This document shows, piece after piece, positions 56,717 through 64,000 of a stretch of DNA of 64,000 nucleotides (positions are counted from its first letter, which is position 1; each line of letters opens with the position of its first letter). The notes below the pieces were generated by a model that worked only from the letters and a program-made list of their open reading frames with translations, did not search any database and had not been told where the DNA came from. This stretch comes from Oscillibacter sp. (GTDB lineage: Bacteria; Bacillota; Clostridia; Oscillospirales; Oscillospiraceae): contig JAFUNB010000007.1 in NCBI GenBank assembly GCA_017482345.1, forward strand, positions 1 through 64,000. Direction: 5' to 3'. A program made the translations under genes and the position numbers.

Positions 56717-57463
56717 TCAGTATTCAAACAACGCCGTGAAGCACACGCCGTTTTCGCCCACGCCCTCCATGCGGTAGACGCCGTTCTCCCGGTGGCCCAG
56801 CAGCCGCAGCTCCTGACCGAGCGTGGCCTCCTTGCTGTAGTTCAAATAGAAATCCCGGGGCATCTCGTCCTGCAGGTCGGCGGGCAGGTAGTCCCAGATG
56901 ATGTCGCCGTAGCGGCCGCTGTAGAGGTGGCCGTTGCCGTCCAGATCGGACCACGCCACCTTCCGCGTGCCCAGCTCCTCCAGTCCCTCCTTCGGCAGGG
57001 CGATCTTCTTCGGCTCCGGGCAGTCGATCTCCACGGGGCAGGGGATGAACTCCTCGTGGACGAAGGAGCGGGGCCGCTGGATCTTATGGTTCTCGGGGTG
57101 CACCAGCACCCAGTCACTGCGGGCGGAGACGCACAGGGCGCCGTACTGGTTCTTCATCTGGAACACGCGCTGCATATGGGCGCCCTTGGCGCCGTTCTCC
57201 CAGGTCTGCACCGTCAGTGTCTCGCCGTACTTAGGGCGCTGGTGGATGCGGACGGACAGGCGGGAGAGCAAAAAGGCGTAGCCCATCTCCAGCAGCACCT
57301 CCCGGGTCATGCCCCGGGCGTCATAGTCGTAGCCGCCGAAGCTGGCGATCTTGCCCAGCAATGCGGACATGCGTAAATTTTCGTTGCGGTCACAATCGCC
57401 GAAAATCAGCTCCTCCTGGCGAATGTAGCTGTTTTCGGTCAAAATCTGCTTAAAATCTTCCAA
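56717..57463 (-). CDS. Acyl-ACP thioesterase (FatA/B-like)
   Basis: 248 residues, double hot-dog fold. It releases fatty acids from acyl carrier protein. Family segments: FGDCDRNENLRMSALLGKIASFGGYDYDARG, then WSDLDGNGHLYSGRYGDIIWDYLP, which holds the Asn-His part of the active site (NGH). TTG 57463 is preferred: AGGAAAGGA is 8-9 bp upstream and the reading begins MEDFKQILTENSY. An ATG at 57502 lacks a ribosome site. Transcribed alone. Confidence 0.85.
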   Translation of the reverse strand: MEDFKQILTENSYIRQEELIFGDCDRNENLRMSALLGKIASFGGYDYDARGMTREVLLEMGYAFLLSRLSVRIHQRPKYGETLTVQTWENGAKGAHMQRVFQMKNQYGALCVSARSDWVLVHPENHKIQRPRSFVHEEFIPCPVEIDCPEPKKIALPKEGLEELGTRKVAWSDLDGNGHLYSGRYGDIIWDYLPADLQDEMPRDFYLNYSKEATLGQELRLLGHRENGVYRMEGVGENGVCFTALFEY

Positions 57464-57557
57464 AACGCGGTTCCTTTCCTGACATATTATTCCAATTTTC
57501 ATAACTTACATTGAAAAAATCATACCACCGTTCTGCATATTTCTCAAGAGACAATCA

Positions 57558-57585
57558 TTGACTTTTTGCGCCGTAGTGGTATGAT
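57558..57585 (+). promoter_or_regulatory. Promoter of ridA
   Basis: TTGACT, 16-bp spacer, TATGAT with an extended TGG before the -10. Confidence 0.75.
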
Positions 57586-57620
57586 ATTACTATCAAATTT
57601 GTTTAAGGAGGACTCTTCCA

Positions 57621-57995
57621 ATGGACAAGAAGGTTATCTCTACTCCCAACGCTCCCGCTGCTATCGGCCCCTATTCTCAGGCTTGGGCTGTGGGCGACAT
57701 GGTTTTCGCTTCCGGTCAGATCCCCGTTGATCCCGCCACCGGCATCGTTCCCGAGGGCATCGCCGCTCAGGCTGAGCAGAGCTGCAAGAACGCTCTGGCT
57801 ATCGTCGAGGCTGCCGGCCTGACCGCCGAGAACGTCGTCAAGACCACCTGCTTCCTGGCCGAGATCGCTGACTTCGCCGCTTTCAACGAGGTCTATGCCA
57901 AGTACTTCACCTCCAAGCCCGCTCGTTCCTGCGTGGCCGTGAAGGACATCCCCAAGGGCGTCCTGTGCGAGATCGAAGTCATCGCTGTTAAGTAA
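57621..57995 (+). CDS. ridA: RidA-family reactive imine deaminase
   Basis: 124 residues, full YjgF/RidA fold. It hydrolyses 2-aminoacrylate and similar imines released by PLP enzymes. Signature APAAIGPYSQAW, FASGQIPVDPATG, NALAIVEAAGLTAENVVKTTCFLAEI, and the substrate Arg in KPARSCVAVKDIPKGVLCEIEVIAVK. Codon choice differs from all neighbours, with many GCT, CGT, GTT and TCT codons, as expected for a very highly expressed gene. AAGGAGG precedes the ATG. Confidence 0.95.
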   Translation: MDKKVISTPNAPAAIGPYSQAWAVGDMVFASGQIPVDPATGIVPEGIAAQAEQSCKNALAIVEAAGLTAENVVKTTCFLAEIADFAAFNEVYAKYFTSKPARSCVAVKDIPKGVLCEIEVIAVK

Positions 57996-58013
57996 GCGTT
58001 GCTGTAGATGAAT

Positions 58014-58047
58014 AAAAGACTGGCTCTTTCGAGCCAGTCTTTTTTTG
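58014..58047. terminator. Bidirectional terminator
   Basis: Stem AAAAGACTGGCTC/GAGCCAGTCTTTT between ridA and the antiporter gene, T runs on both strands. Confidence 0.85.
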
Positions 58048-58048
58048 C

Positions 58049-59356
58049 TTAAATGAACTGGGAAACGATGACGGAGGCCACCATCAGGGGGATGTTATAG
58101 TGGATGAAGGTAGGCACGCAGGTGTCCCAGATGTGGTCGTGCTGGCCGTCGGCGTTCAGGCCGGAGGTGGGGCCGAGGGTGGTATCGGAGGCGGGAGAGC
58201 CGGCGTCGCCCAGGGCCGCCGCGGCGCTCATCAGCAGGATGGTGGCGGCGGGAGAGAAGCCCATCTTCTGGCACAGGGGCACATACAGCACCGCCAGCAC
58301 CGGCACCGTGGAGAAGGAGCTGCCGATGCCCATGGTGACCAGCAGACCGATGAAGGTGATGACGATGGCGGCGATCCATTTGCTGCCGCCCATGATGGCG
58401 ATGGCGGCCTCCACCAGGGCGTCCACGGCGCCGGTGGCCTTCATGACCTCCGCATAGCCGCCGGCCACCAGCATGATCATGGCGATCATGCCCATGAGCT
58501 TCACGCCGCCGGCGAAGTGGTCGTCCGCCTCTTTCCAGCGAATGGCGCCGCCCAGCAGCATGGCCAGCACGCCGCACAGGGCGGACAGGGCCAGGGAGTC
58601 CGTCAGCACCTGCACCACGACCACCAGAATGACGGCGGCGATGGTGACCATGTGGTCCTTCGTCAGACGGTCGGACACGGCCTCGGTGAGGGTGGTGTCC
58701 ACCTCCACGGATTCGTAGGTGCGGGGCTTGCGGTAGGAGAGGAACACGGCGATCAGCAGTCCGGCCAGCATGGCAAGGCCCAGGATCCAGTTGTACTTCG
58801 CCACGTCGGCGATCTCCACCGGCATGCCGCAGGCGGTCATATTGTCAGCGATGATGCCCATGAAGATGGCGCCGAAGCCGAAGGGGATGCAGATGTAGGG
58901 GGCCTTCAGTCCGAAGGCCAGAGAGCAGGCCGCCGCCCGGCGGTCGATCTTCATCTCGTTGAACAGCGCCAGCATGGGCGGGATCATGATGGGGATGAAG
59001 GCGATATGGACGGGCACCAGATTCTGGGACAGGCAGGCCACCGCCGCCAGCACCAGCAGCAGCACGCTGCCGCTCCTGCCCATGACCCGGGAGAGCTTCT
59101 TGCTCATGATGTCGGCCAGACCGGTGGCGGCCACGGCGTTGGCGAAGGTGCCCAGGAAGATATAGGCCAGAGCCGTTCCCGCGTTGGCGCCGAAACCGCC
59201 GCACAGGATATCCATGGCCTCCGGCACAGGAATGCCCGCCAGCACCGCGCCGGTCAGGGCAGCAATGATGAGGGACATAAGGACGTTCAGCTTGCAAAGA
59301 CACAGCAGGCACAGCACCACAACGGATACCAGTACCGGGTTCATCAGAATGGACAT
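58049..59356 (-). CDS. Na+/H+ antiporter-family membrane protein
   Basis: 435 residues, about 11 helices. The N-terminus MNPVLVSVVVLCLLCLCKLNVLMSLIIAAL is the Na_H_antiport_2 pattern; the body resembles NhaC-type carriers, with GIGSSFSTVPVLAVLYVPLCQKMG and LGDAGSPASDTTLGPTSGLN. Likely exchanges Na+ or an organic ion for H+; some relatives are amino-acid or malate-lactate exchangers. AAGGAG lies 8 bp before ATG 59356. Confidence 0.8.
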   Translation of the reverse strand: MSILMNPVLVSVVVLCLLCLCKLNVLMSLIIAALTGAVLAGIPVPEAMDILCGGFGANAGTALAYIFLGTFANAVAATGLADIMSKKLSRVMGRSGSVLLLVLAAVACLSQNLVPVHIAFIPIMIPPMLALFNEMKIDRRAAACSLAFGLKAPYICIPFGFGAIFMGIIADNMTACGMPVEIADVAKYNWILGLAMLAGLLIAVFLSYRKPRTYESVEVDTTLTEAVSDRLTKDHMVTIAAVILVVVVQVLTDSLALSALCGVLAMLLGGAIRWKEADDHFAGGVKLMGMIAMIMLVAGGYAEVMKATGAVDALVEAAIAIMGGSKWIAAIVITFIGLLVTMGIGSSFSTVPVLAVLYVPLCQKMGFSPAATILLMSAAAALGDAGSPASDTTLGPTSGLNADGQHDHIWDTCVPTFIHYNIPLMVASVIVSQFI

Positions 59357-59423
59357 GCGTTCATTCTCCTTTTCTCTTTCAATTTACCGAACTAATATAT
59401 TACCACGTGAGAAAGAAAAAAGC

Positions 59424-59443
59424 AACAGCTGACAGGAAAATCC
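59424..59443. repeat. Left flanking repeat of the Sel1 island (half hairpin)
   Basis: AACAGCTGACAGGAAAATCC. It matches the first arm and loop of the hairpin at 62542 with one base different. The second arm is absent here. Confidence 0.6.
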
Positions 59444-59500
59444 CCTTTAACTCAACTGGTTGGTTTTGATCTATTTGAAAATCCTTTGTCGAAATGATGG

Positions 59501-59535
59501 AAACAGGCCCCGCTCGAAAAGAGCAGGGCCTGTTT
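59501..59535. terminator. Terminator between the antiporter start and the Sel1 gene end
   Basis: Stem AAACAGGCCC/GGGCCTGTTT with a CGCTC/GAGCA extension. It probably ends the Sel1 transcript. Confidence 0.75.
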
Positions 59536-59596
59536 GGCAACTAGACCGAAGTAAATCTTCGTTTGTCATAAATGCAGCGTAAATACTCATCGTCAG

Positions 59597-62446
59597 TTAT
59601 AATGTCTTCAACAGAGTCTGTGCATCGGCAAGTCCCTGTTCTGCTGCCTTTTTAAGCCAGTAAAGAGCTTTTTCCTTATTGACTGCGGTACCCGCACCGT
59701 AGAGATACATTGCTCCGCAGTAGAACTGTGCATTGACATTTCCCTGTTCTGCTGCCTTTTCATACCAGCAAAGAGCTTTTCCCCTATTGGCTGCGGTACC
59801 TTCACCTTGGAGATACATTGCTCCGCATGCGATCTGTGCATCGACATGTCCCTGTTCTGCTGCCTTTTCATACCAGCAAAGGGCTTTTTCCTTATTGGCT
59901 GCGGTACCTTCACCTTGGAAATACATTAAACCGCAGCAGGTCTGTGCATTGACATCTCCCTGTTCAGCCGCCTTTTCATACCAATAAAGAGCTTTTTCCT
60001 TATTGACCGCGGTGCCTACACCTTTGTCATACGCTATACCGCAGTAGATCTGTGCATTGACATCTCCCTGTTCGGCCGCCTTTTCATACCAGTAAAGAGC
60101 TTTTTCCTTATTGACTGCGGTACCTTCACCTTGGAAATACATTGTACCGCAGTAGTACTGTGCATCGGCATGTCCCTGCTTTGCTGCCTTTTCATACCAG
60201 TAAAGAGCTTTTTCCTTATTGACCGCGGCGCCTACACCTTTGTCATACATGAAGCCGCAGTAGACCTGTGCTGTGACATCTCCCTGTTCTGCTGCCTTTT
60301 CATACCAGCAAAGAGCTTTTTCCTTATTGGCCGCGGTACCTACACCTTGGAAATACATTGTACCGCAGTTGAACTGTGCAATGACATCTCCCTGTTCTGC
60401 AAGCTTTTCATATCGATAGAGAGCTTTTGCATCTTCCGATGCTTCTGTGGAAATATCACTCCGCTGTTCCTCAGCCTTTTCTTCTGCTGCGGCAGGTTTT
60501 TGCTGCCGGGTATCCGGTTGTTTTTCCAGCGGCTTATTCGCCAGCCAGTCTTTTCTGATATCAGCAGGCTGTTCATCCACAAGCAGCAATCTGTAAGAAT
60601 TGTTTTCCACCAATGGTTTCGCATCATCGGAAATCATATTGTCATAAACTTCATAAGACTCGTATGTGTCAGGACTCATAAAAACAAACACATCATCCGC
60701 CTGATAGAGATATTGCACCTGTATATCGTTATATCGTGGCTCTACTTCTTTAAGGTACCAGCTTCTATCCAAGTATCTATTCATGTACAGTATAGACATC
60801 ACATGTTCAAAAGCCGATGCCTGCTGCTTGCCTTTTACATACAGTGTCACTTCATCTTCTGATGAAGATATAAAATTATTCATGGCATTTACATCAAGCA
60901 GATTGTATTTTATTCCACCTTTTGTTCGGAATTCCACCACGTCGACATCGTATTTATAATGCACTTTGATCATAAATCCAAAAAGATTTGCATCCGTAAC
61001 CTTGCCTCTTCTTGGTCTGGAAAGGCGCTCTTTGTCAATAATTTTCAAATCGCAGGTAAGTGCTGTATCCTGTGTATCTATCACAGCTGTGTCAGGCAGC
61101 AGTGCCGCCATCTCTTTTTCACATGTTTCCAGAATTCTTTTATAGTTCTTATAAAAATTGCTTTCTCTGTCTTCAACAGCAAGCAGATGCATTTTGATAA
61201 CTTCAATAAGCTGTCCATAATATTCCACAGAGCCGGCTTCTTTCAGCAAATCCATCAGATATAGCATACGGATTGGACCCAACGGCTCAACAGAGCATTC
61301 GTATATCAGTTTCTCAATGTGAACAATATTTTCAGGTTTTTCTGCAGTAATGTCCTCCTGTTCAGCTTCCGGTGATGTCTGCTGTGATAATTCAAGATAC
61401 TGTTCCTGACTTATTACACCCCTGTTAAACATCTCCTTGATAAATATGTACATAGCAAAATAACGCTGATGGCCCTGTATGGAAACAGTTGCCTCTGTTT
61501 CTTTTGAGTTAAGGAAACGCACAAGATCCTCAGTTGAATCAAAGGAATAACGACTGCCATCCTTTGTAATCAATTCTGCTTTCTCTATATCATAGGAAGT
61601 TTTTATTTGTATAATGTGCAGTGCGCGCCATCTGTGCGGAGAACGCGGATCAGAAATAAGAAAATTTGACTTGTTTTCAAATATAATTTTGCAGGTAAGT
61701 GCTGTATCTTTCCGCTTTTCCTCAGCCTTTTCTTCTGCTGCGGCAGGTTTTTGCTGCCGTACTTCCGGTTCCTGCTCTTTTACAGGCTTACCGCCATCCA
61801 ATTCTGCTGGGGACTTTTTGATCATATCTCTGAGCAGACTTGTTTTGTTTACCAGTTCGCCGTTTTCTACCGTATAAAATTCTGTATTTTCACGGAAAGA
61901 CCCATCTTCTTTCAGGGAAGCGGCCAGTTCTTCTTCCGGCACACGGGTCAGCCAGATCACACTGTACATGCGTACATCAAAGTCAGCACCACAGTTAAAC
62001 CAGTTGAATATGTTAAAATGCTGCGAGATATTAACAGTGTTGGTAAATTGTTCAAAATCTTTGTAAAGATATTTCTTCTTTTTATCGATGGCATCTATGA
62101 TCAGTGATACACGGTATCTTTGGGCAATAGAAGTACTGCGTGGGAGCCGGTTCATCAGAAACTCACATTCCAAAGCTTTGGCGTGCTTGAAGACATAATG
62201 ATCCAGAAAATCTCTGCCATCCGCCTTTGGAGTTTTGCTATGGCGCAAGATCAGTTCCGCTATGGTTTTTTTGTTTTTTAATTGAATGGGGCCCAGTTTA
62301 ACAGGCTCAAATATTTCAGACAGTTCAACCCTGTATTCAGGATGATCTTTATAAACTTCCTGTTCAATGTCAGCGATCTGGCTGTCTGTCAGGCCATAAA
62401 CTATGGTCAGTCCATCGTTCAATACTTTTTTTACATCGTATGCCAT
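59597..62446 (-). CDS. Sel1-like repeat protein with duplicated unknown module
   Basis: 949 residues, no signal peptide or membrane helix. Residues 1-225 are unknown. An unknown module of about 110 residues occurs twice, at 247-355 and 460-570; each copy starts DTALTC and includes K.KTSYDIEKAEL or K.HYKYDVDVVEF. The linker QQKPAAAEEKAEE recurs at 231-243 and 648-660. Residues about 673-949 are seven to eight 36-residue Sel1 repeats (GTMYFQGEGTAVNKEKALYW type), 108 bp each and nearly identical. Sel1 repeats form a protein-binding superhelix. The DNA is much more AT-rich than the rest of the window. GGAGG lies 6 bp before the ATG. Function unknown. Confidence 0.85.
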   Translation of the reverse strand: MAYDVKKVLNDGLTIVYGLTDSQIADIEQEVYKDHPEYRVELSEIFEPVKLGPIQLKNKKTIAELILRHSKTPKADGRDFLDHYVFKHAKALECEFLMNRLPRSTSIAQRYRVSLIIDAIDKKKKYLYKDFEQFTNTVNISQHFNIFNWFNCGADFDVRMYSVIWLTRVPEEELAASLKEDGSFRENTEFYTVENGELVNKTSLLRDMIKKSPAELDGGKPVKEQEPEVRQQKPAAAEEKAEEKRKDTALTCKIIFENKSNFLISDPRSPHRWRALHIIQIKTSYDIEKAELITKDGSRYSFDSTEDLVRFLNSKETEATVSIQGHQRYFAMYIFIKEMFNRGVISQEQYLELSQQTSPEAEQEDITAEKPENIVHIEKLIYECSVEPLGPIRMLYLMDLLKEAGSVEYYGQLIEVIKMHLLAVEDRESNFYKNYKRILETCEKEMAALLPDTAVIDTQDTALTCDLKIIDKERLSRPRRGKVTDANLFGFMIKVHYKYDVDVVEFRTKGGIKYNLLDVNAMNNFISSSEDEVTLYVKGKQQASAFEHVMSILYMNRYLDRSWYLKEVEPRYNDIQVQYLYQADDVFVFMSPDTYESYEVYDNMISDDAKPLVENNSYRLLLVDEQPADIRKDWLANKPLEKQPDTRQQKPAAAEEKAEEQRSDISTEASEDAKALYRYEKLAEQGDVIAQFNCGTMYFQGVGTAANKEKALCWYEKAAEQGDVTAQVYCGFMYDKGVGAAVNKEKALYWYEKAAKQGHADAQYYCGTMYFQGEGTAVNKEKALYWYEKAAEQGDVNAQIYCGIAYDKGVGTAVNKEKALYWYEKAAEQGDVNAQTCCGLMYFQGEGTAANKEKALCWYEKAAEQGHVDAQIACGAMYLQGEGTAANRGKALCWYEKAAEQGNVNAQFYCGAMYLYGAGTAVNKEKALYWLKKAAEQGLADAQTLLKTL

Positions 62447-62541
62447 AACACACCTCCGGTATTTTTATTGCTCTTTTGCTTCACTCTATCATATCTCATT
62501 GCTTATTTCAACGATCGGTGAAAATGCCGGCTAATTAAGTG

Positions 62542-62572
62542 AACAGCTGACAGGGAAATCCTGTCAGCTGTT
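62542..62572. repeat. Right flanking hairpin of the Sel1 island
   Basis: Perfect 13-bp stem AACAGCTGACAGG/CCTGTCAGCTGTT with GAAAT loop, 12 bp past the ATPase stop. Its first arm and loop are repeated at 59424. Confidence 0.75.
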
Positions 62573-62583
62573 GTCCTGTTTAT

Positions 62584-63156
62584 TCAAAGTCGAATGAGAC
62601 AGCAGTCCTCCCCCGTCGCGTCGGCGGGGTCATGGGTCACCAGAATGACCGGCTTCCCGCCCGCCTTTTCCCGGATGCACTGCCACGCGGCGGCGCGGTT
62701 CTCCTCGTCGAGGCCGGTGAACGGCTCGTCCAGCACCAGCGCGTCGCAGGGGGCCAGCAGCGCCCGGGCCAGCGCCAGCCGGCGCTTCATGCCGCCGGAG
62801 TAGTCCCGCACCCGCTTCTCCCCCACGTCGCCAAGACCCAGCCGCGCCAGCAGCACCGCCGCGTCCCGCTCATCGTAGGCAGTGCCCAGCGCGAAGCGCA
62901 GGTTGCCCTCGGCGCTCAGCTGGGGTAGGAGGCGGTCCTCCTGAAACACGGCGGACCAGCGGCAGTCCGCCAGGGCCGTCACGGCGCCGGAATCTGCTTT
63001 TTCCAGTCCCAGCAGGATGCGCAGCAGGGTGGTCTTGCCAAAGCCGGAGGGGGCCATGAGGCAGGTGATGCGTCCCGGCTCCGCCGTAAACGTGACGCCC
63101 TCCAGCACGGGGGCGCCGTCGTAGGCCTTGCAGAGGTTCTCCACACGGATGCTCAT
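62584..63156 (-). CDS. ABC importer ATP-binding protein (SsuB/TauB-like)
   Basis: 190 residues, short for the family. Walker A APSGFGKTTLLRI, Q-loop AVFQEDRLLPQ, signature YSGGMKRRLALARAL, Walker B LVLDEPFTGLD, switch His VTHD. The usual C-terminal extension is missing but the core is complete. It overlaps the permease gene by 4 bp and energises uptake of a nitrate-, sulfonate- or thiamine-precursor-like compound. Confidence 0.9.
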   Translation of the reverse strand: MSIRVENLCKAYDGAPVLEGVTFTAEPGRITCLMAPSGFGKTTLLRILLGLEKADSGAVTALADCRWSAVFQEDRLLPQLSAEGNLRFALGTAYDERDAAVLLARLGLGDVGEKRVRDYSGGMKRRLALARALLAPCDALVLDEPFTGLDEENRAAAWQCIREKAGGKPVILVTHDPADATGEDCCLIRL

Positions 63157-63923
63157 GCGTTCACCCTCCTCTCCACGGCGGCCACCGCCGCCAGAAACAG
63201 CTTTTCAAAGCCCACGGACACCGCCACGATGACCGCCGTCCACGCGAACAGGTCCGGCGTCAGGAAGTACACCTTGGCGTTGTACAGCGCCTCGCCGATG
63301 GACAGGGCCGGCAGGCCGATGACCTCCGCCGCCACGCCGGACTTCCAGCAAAGGCCCAGTCCCAGGGACGCGGCCGAGCGGAAATGGGGCAGCACGGCGG
63401 GCAGGTAAATGCCCCGCAGCCGCCGGGAGAAGGGCACCCGGAACACCCTGGCCATCTCCAGCAGCTGTCTGTCCGCGCTCTCGATGCCGGCGAGCACGTT
63501 CAGATACACCGGCGGGAACACCATCAGCGCCGCGATGACCAGCGGCAGCGTCTCAGCGCGCAGCCACACCAGCGCCAGAATGATGAAGGACACCACGGGC
63601 ACCGCCTTCACCACCGCCACCAGCGGACTGAGCAGCTCCCGCAGGACGCGCCACCGGGCGGCGGCCGCCGCCAGCACCACGCCCAATGCGCAGGAGAGCA
63701 GGAAGCCGCCGAAGATGTGGCACGCGGAGGAGGCCACCGTCCGCCAGAAGGAGGCCGTGACCGCCAGCTCCGCCAGCCGCGTCAGGGCAGCCACCGGCGA
63801 GGCCAGCAGCAGATGGCCGTGGGGGTAGGCGGCAGAGTGGGCCATGCTGCCCCCCTGCCACACCAGCAGCCAGAAGACAACGGCCCAGACGCGTATTTGA
63901 TTGTTGTCCGGACGCTGCTTCAT
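63153..63923 (-). CDS. ABC importer permease (SsuC/TauC-like)
   Basis: 256 residues, six helices. The EAA loop of the SsuC/TauC/ThiX group is present around LLEMARVFRVPFSRRLRGIYLPAVLPHF. The start follows GAGGTGCGGCT. Between the binding-protein gene (ending 63950) and the ATPase; the three form one operon. The substrate cannot be decided. Confidence 0.9.
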   Translation of the reverse strand: MKQRPDNNQIRVWAVVFWLLVWQGGSMAHSAAYPHGHLLLASPVAALTRLAELAVTASFWRTVASSACHIFGGFLLSCALGVVLAAAAARWRVLRELLSPLVAVVKAVPVVSFIILALVWLRAETLPLVIAALMVFPPVYLNVLAGIESADRQLLEMARVFRVPFSRRLRGIYLPAVLPHFRSAASLGLGLCWKSGVAAEVIGLPALSIGEALYNAKVYFLTPDLFAWTAVIVAVSVGFEKLFLAAVAAVERRVNA

Positions 63924-63949
63924 AGCCGCACCTCGTTTTCGTTAAAAAT

Positions 63950-64000
63950 TAAGCGCCGTAATAGAAATCGTCGCCGGGCAGCTTGCCGCCCACAGCGTTG
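63950..64000 (-). CDS. ABC importer binding protein, last 16 residues only
   Basis: The visible C-terminal end is NAVGGKLPGDDFYYGA and then the stop at 63950, cut by the window edge. The LPGDDFYY ending and place before the permease fit a SsuA/TauA/NitT-type substrate-binding protein. Confidence 0.6.

Overview
The window is GC-rich, low-repeat chromosomal DNA from an anaerobic Gram-positive gut Firmicute. Strong AGGAGG ribosome binding sites, TTGACA/TATAAT promoters, a T-box leader, an S-layer homology protein, sigma/anti-sigma pairs and the gene content (pyruvate carboxylase, TAXI-TRAP transporter, AbgT, YchF, RecG, MtaB) fit the Oscillospiraceae (Oscillibacter/Flavonifractor/Lawsonibacter-like). 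That placement is inferred from gene content and style, not from a 16S sequence. No rRNA, tRNA, prophage, CRISPR array or transposase gene was seen.

Layout. 1-8.8 kb: a cut-off D-2-hydroxyacid dehydrogenase, a PUA-type rRNA methyltransferase, a MITE-like inverted-repeat element filling a convergent gap, a four-gene operon (HlyD-type adaptor, MacB/YknY-type ATPase, MacB/YknZ-type permease, SLH-domain surface protein), and rsmJ. 8.9-16.7 kb: a nucleotidyltransferase, a TAXI-TRAP uptake system and pyruvate carboxylase. 16.9-22.1 kb: thrS behind a T-box leader, then an operon for a HAD phosphatase, a YmdB-like phosphodiesterase, a YbaK-type deacylase and an SbcD/YhaO-like nuclease. 22.2-28.2 kb: a LysR regulator, a TRIC/YadS membrane protein, an AbgT transporter, an asparaginase, a frameshifted nitrilase and the relic of a zinc alcohol dehydrogenase. 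28.3-33.8 kb: ychF, an ECF sigma factor overlapping a membrane-anchored M23 peptidase gene, an XRE regulator, a 56-residue protein, a polysaccharide deacetylase and an HtrA-type protease.

34-38.6 kb: a four-gene operon (FAD oxidoreductase, exported unknown, hydroxyacid dehydrogenase, iron alcohol dehydrogenase). 38.6-43.2 kb: a 19-residue hydrophobic microprotein with its own promoter and terminator, two AraC regulators, two membrane proteins of unknown function and thyA-folA. 43.2-46 kb: an unusual 14-unit ACCNNN hexamer array with several palindromes in front of a DUF6291-like gene, then a second ECF sigma/anti-sigma pair. 46-57.5 kb: recG, an FCD-domain protein without its DNA-binding half, an HD nucleotidase, mtaB, a cysteine desulfurase, MATE, an RlmA-type methyltransferase, a DUF4349 lipoprotein, an FMN hydroxyacid oxidase and an acyl-ACP thioesterase. 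57.6-64 kb: ridA, an Na+/H+ antiporter-family protein, an AT-rich 949-residue Sel1-repeat protein in a probable insertion, and the start of an SsuABC/TauABC-like importer.

Working picture. Four ECF-type promoters appear to tie several envelope genes together: sigma/M23, polysaccharide deacetylase, DUF4349 lipoprotein, and the second sigma/anti-sigma pair. The least explained parts are the hexamer array and its gene, the microprotein transcription unit, and the Sel1 gene with its internally duplicated unknown module.
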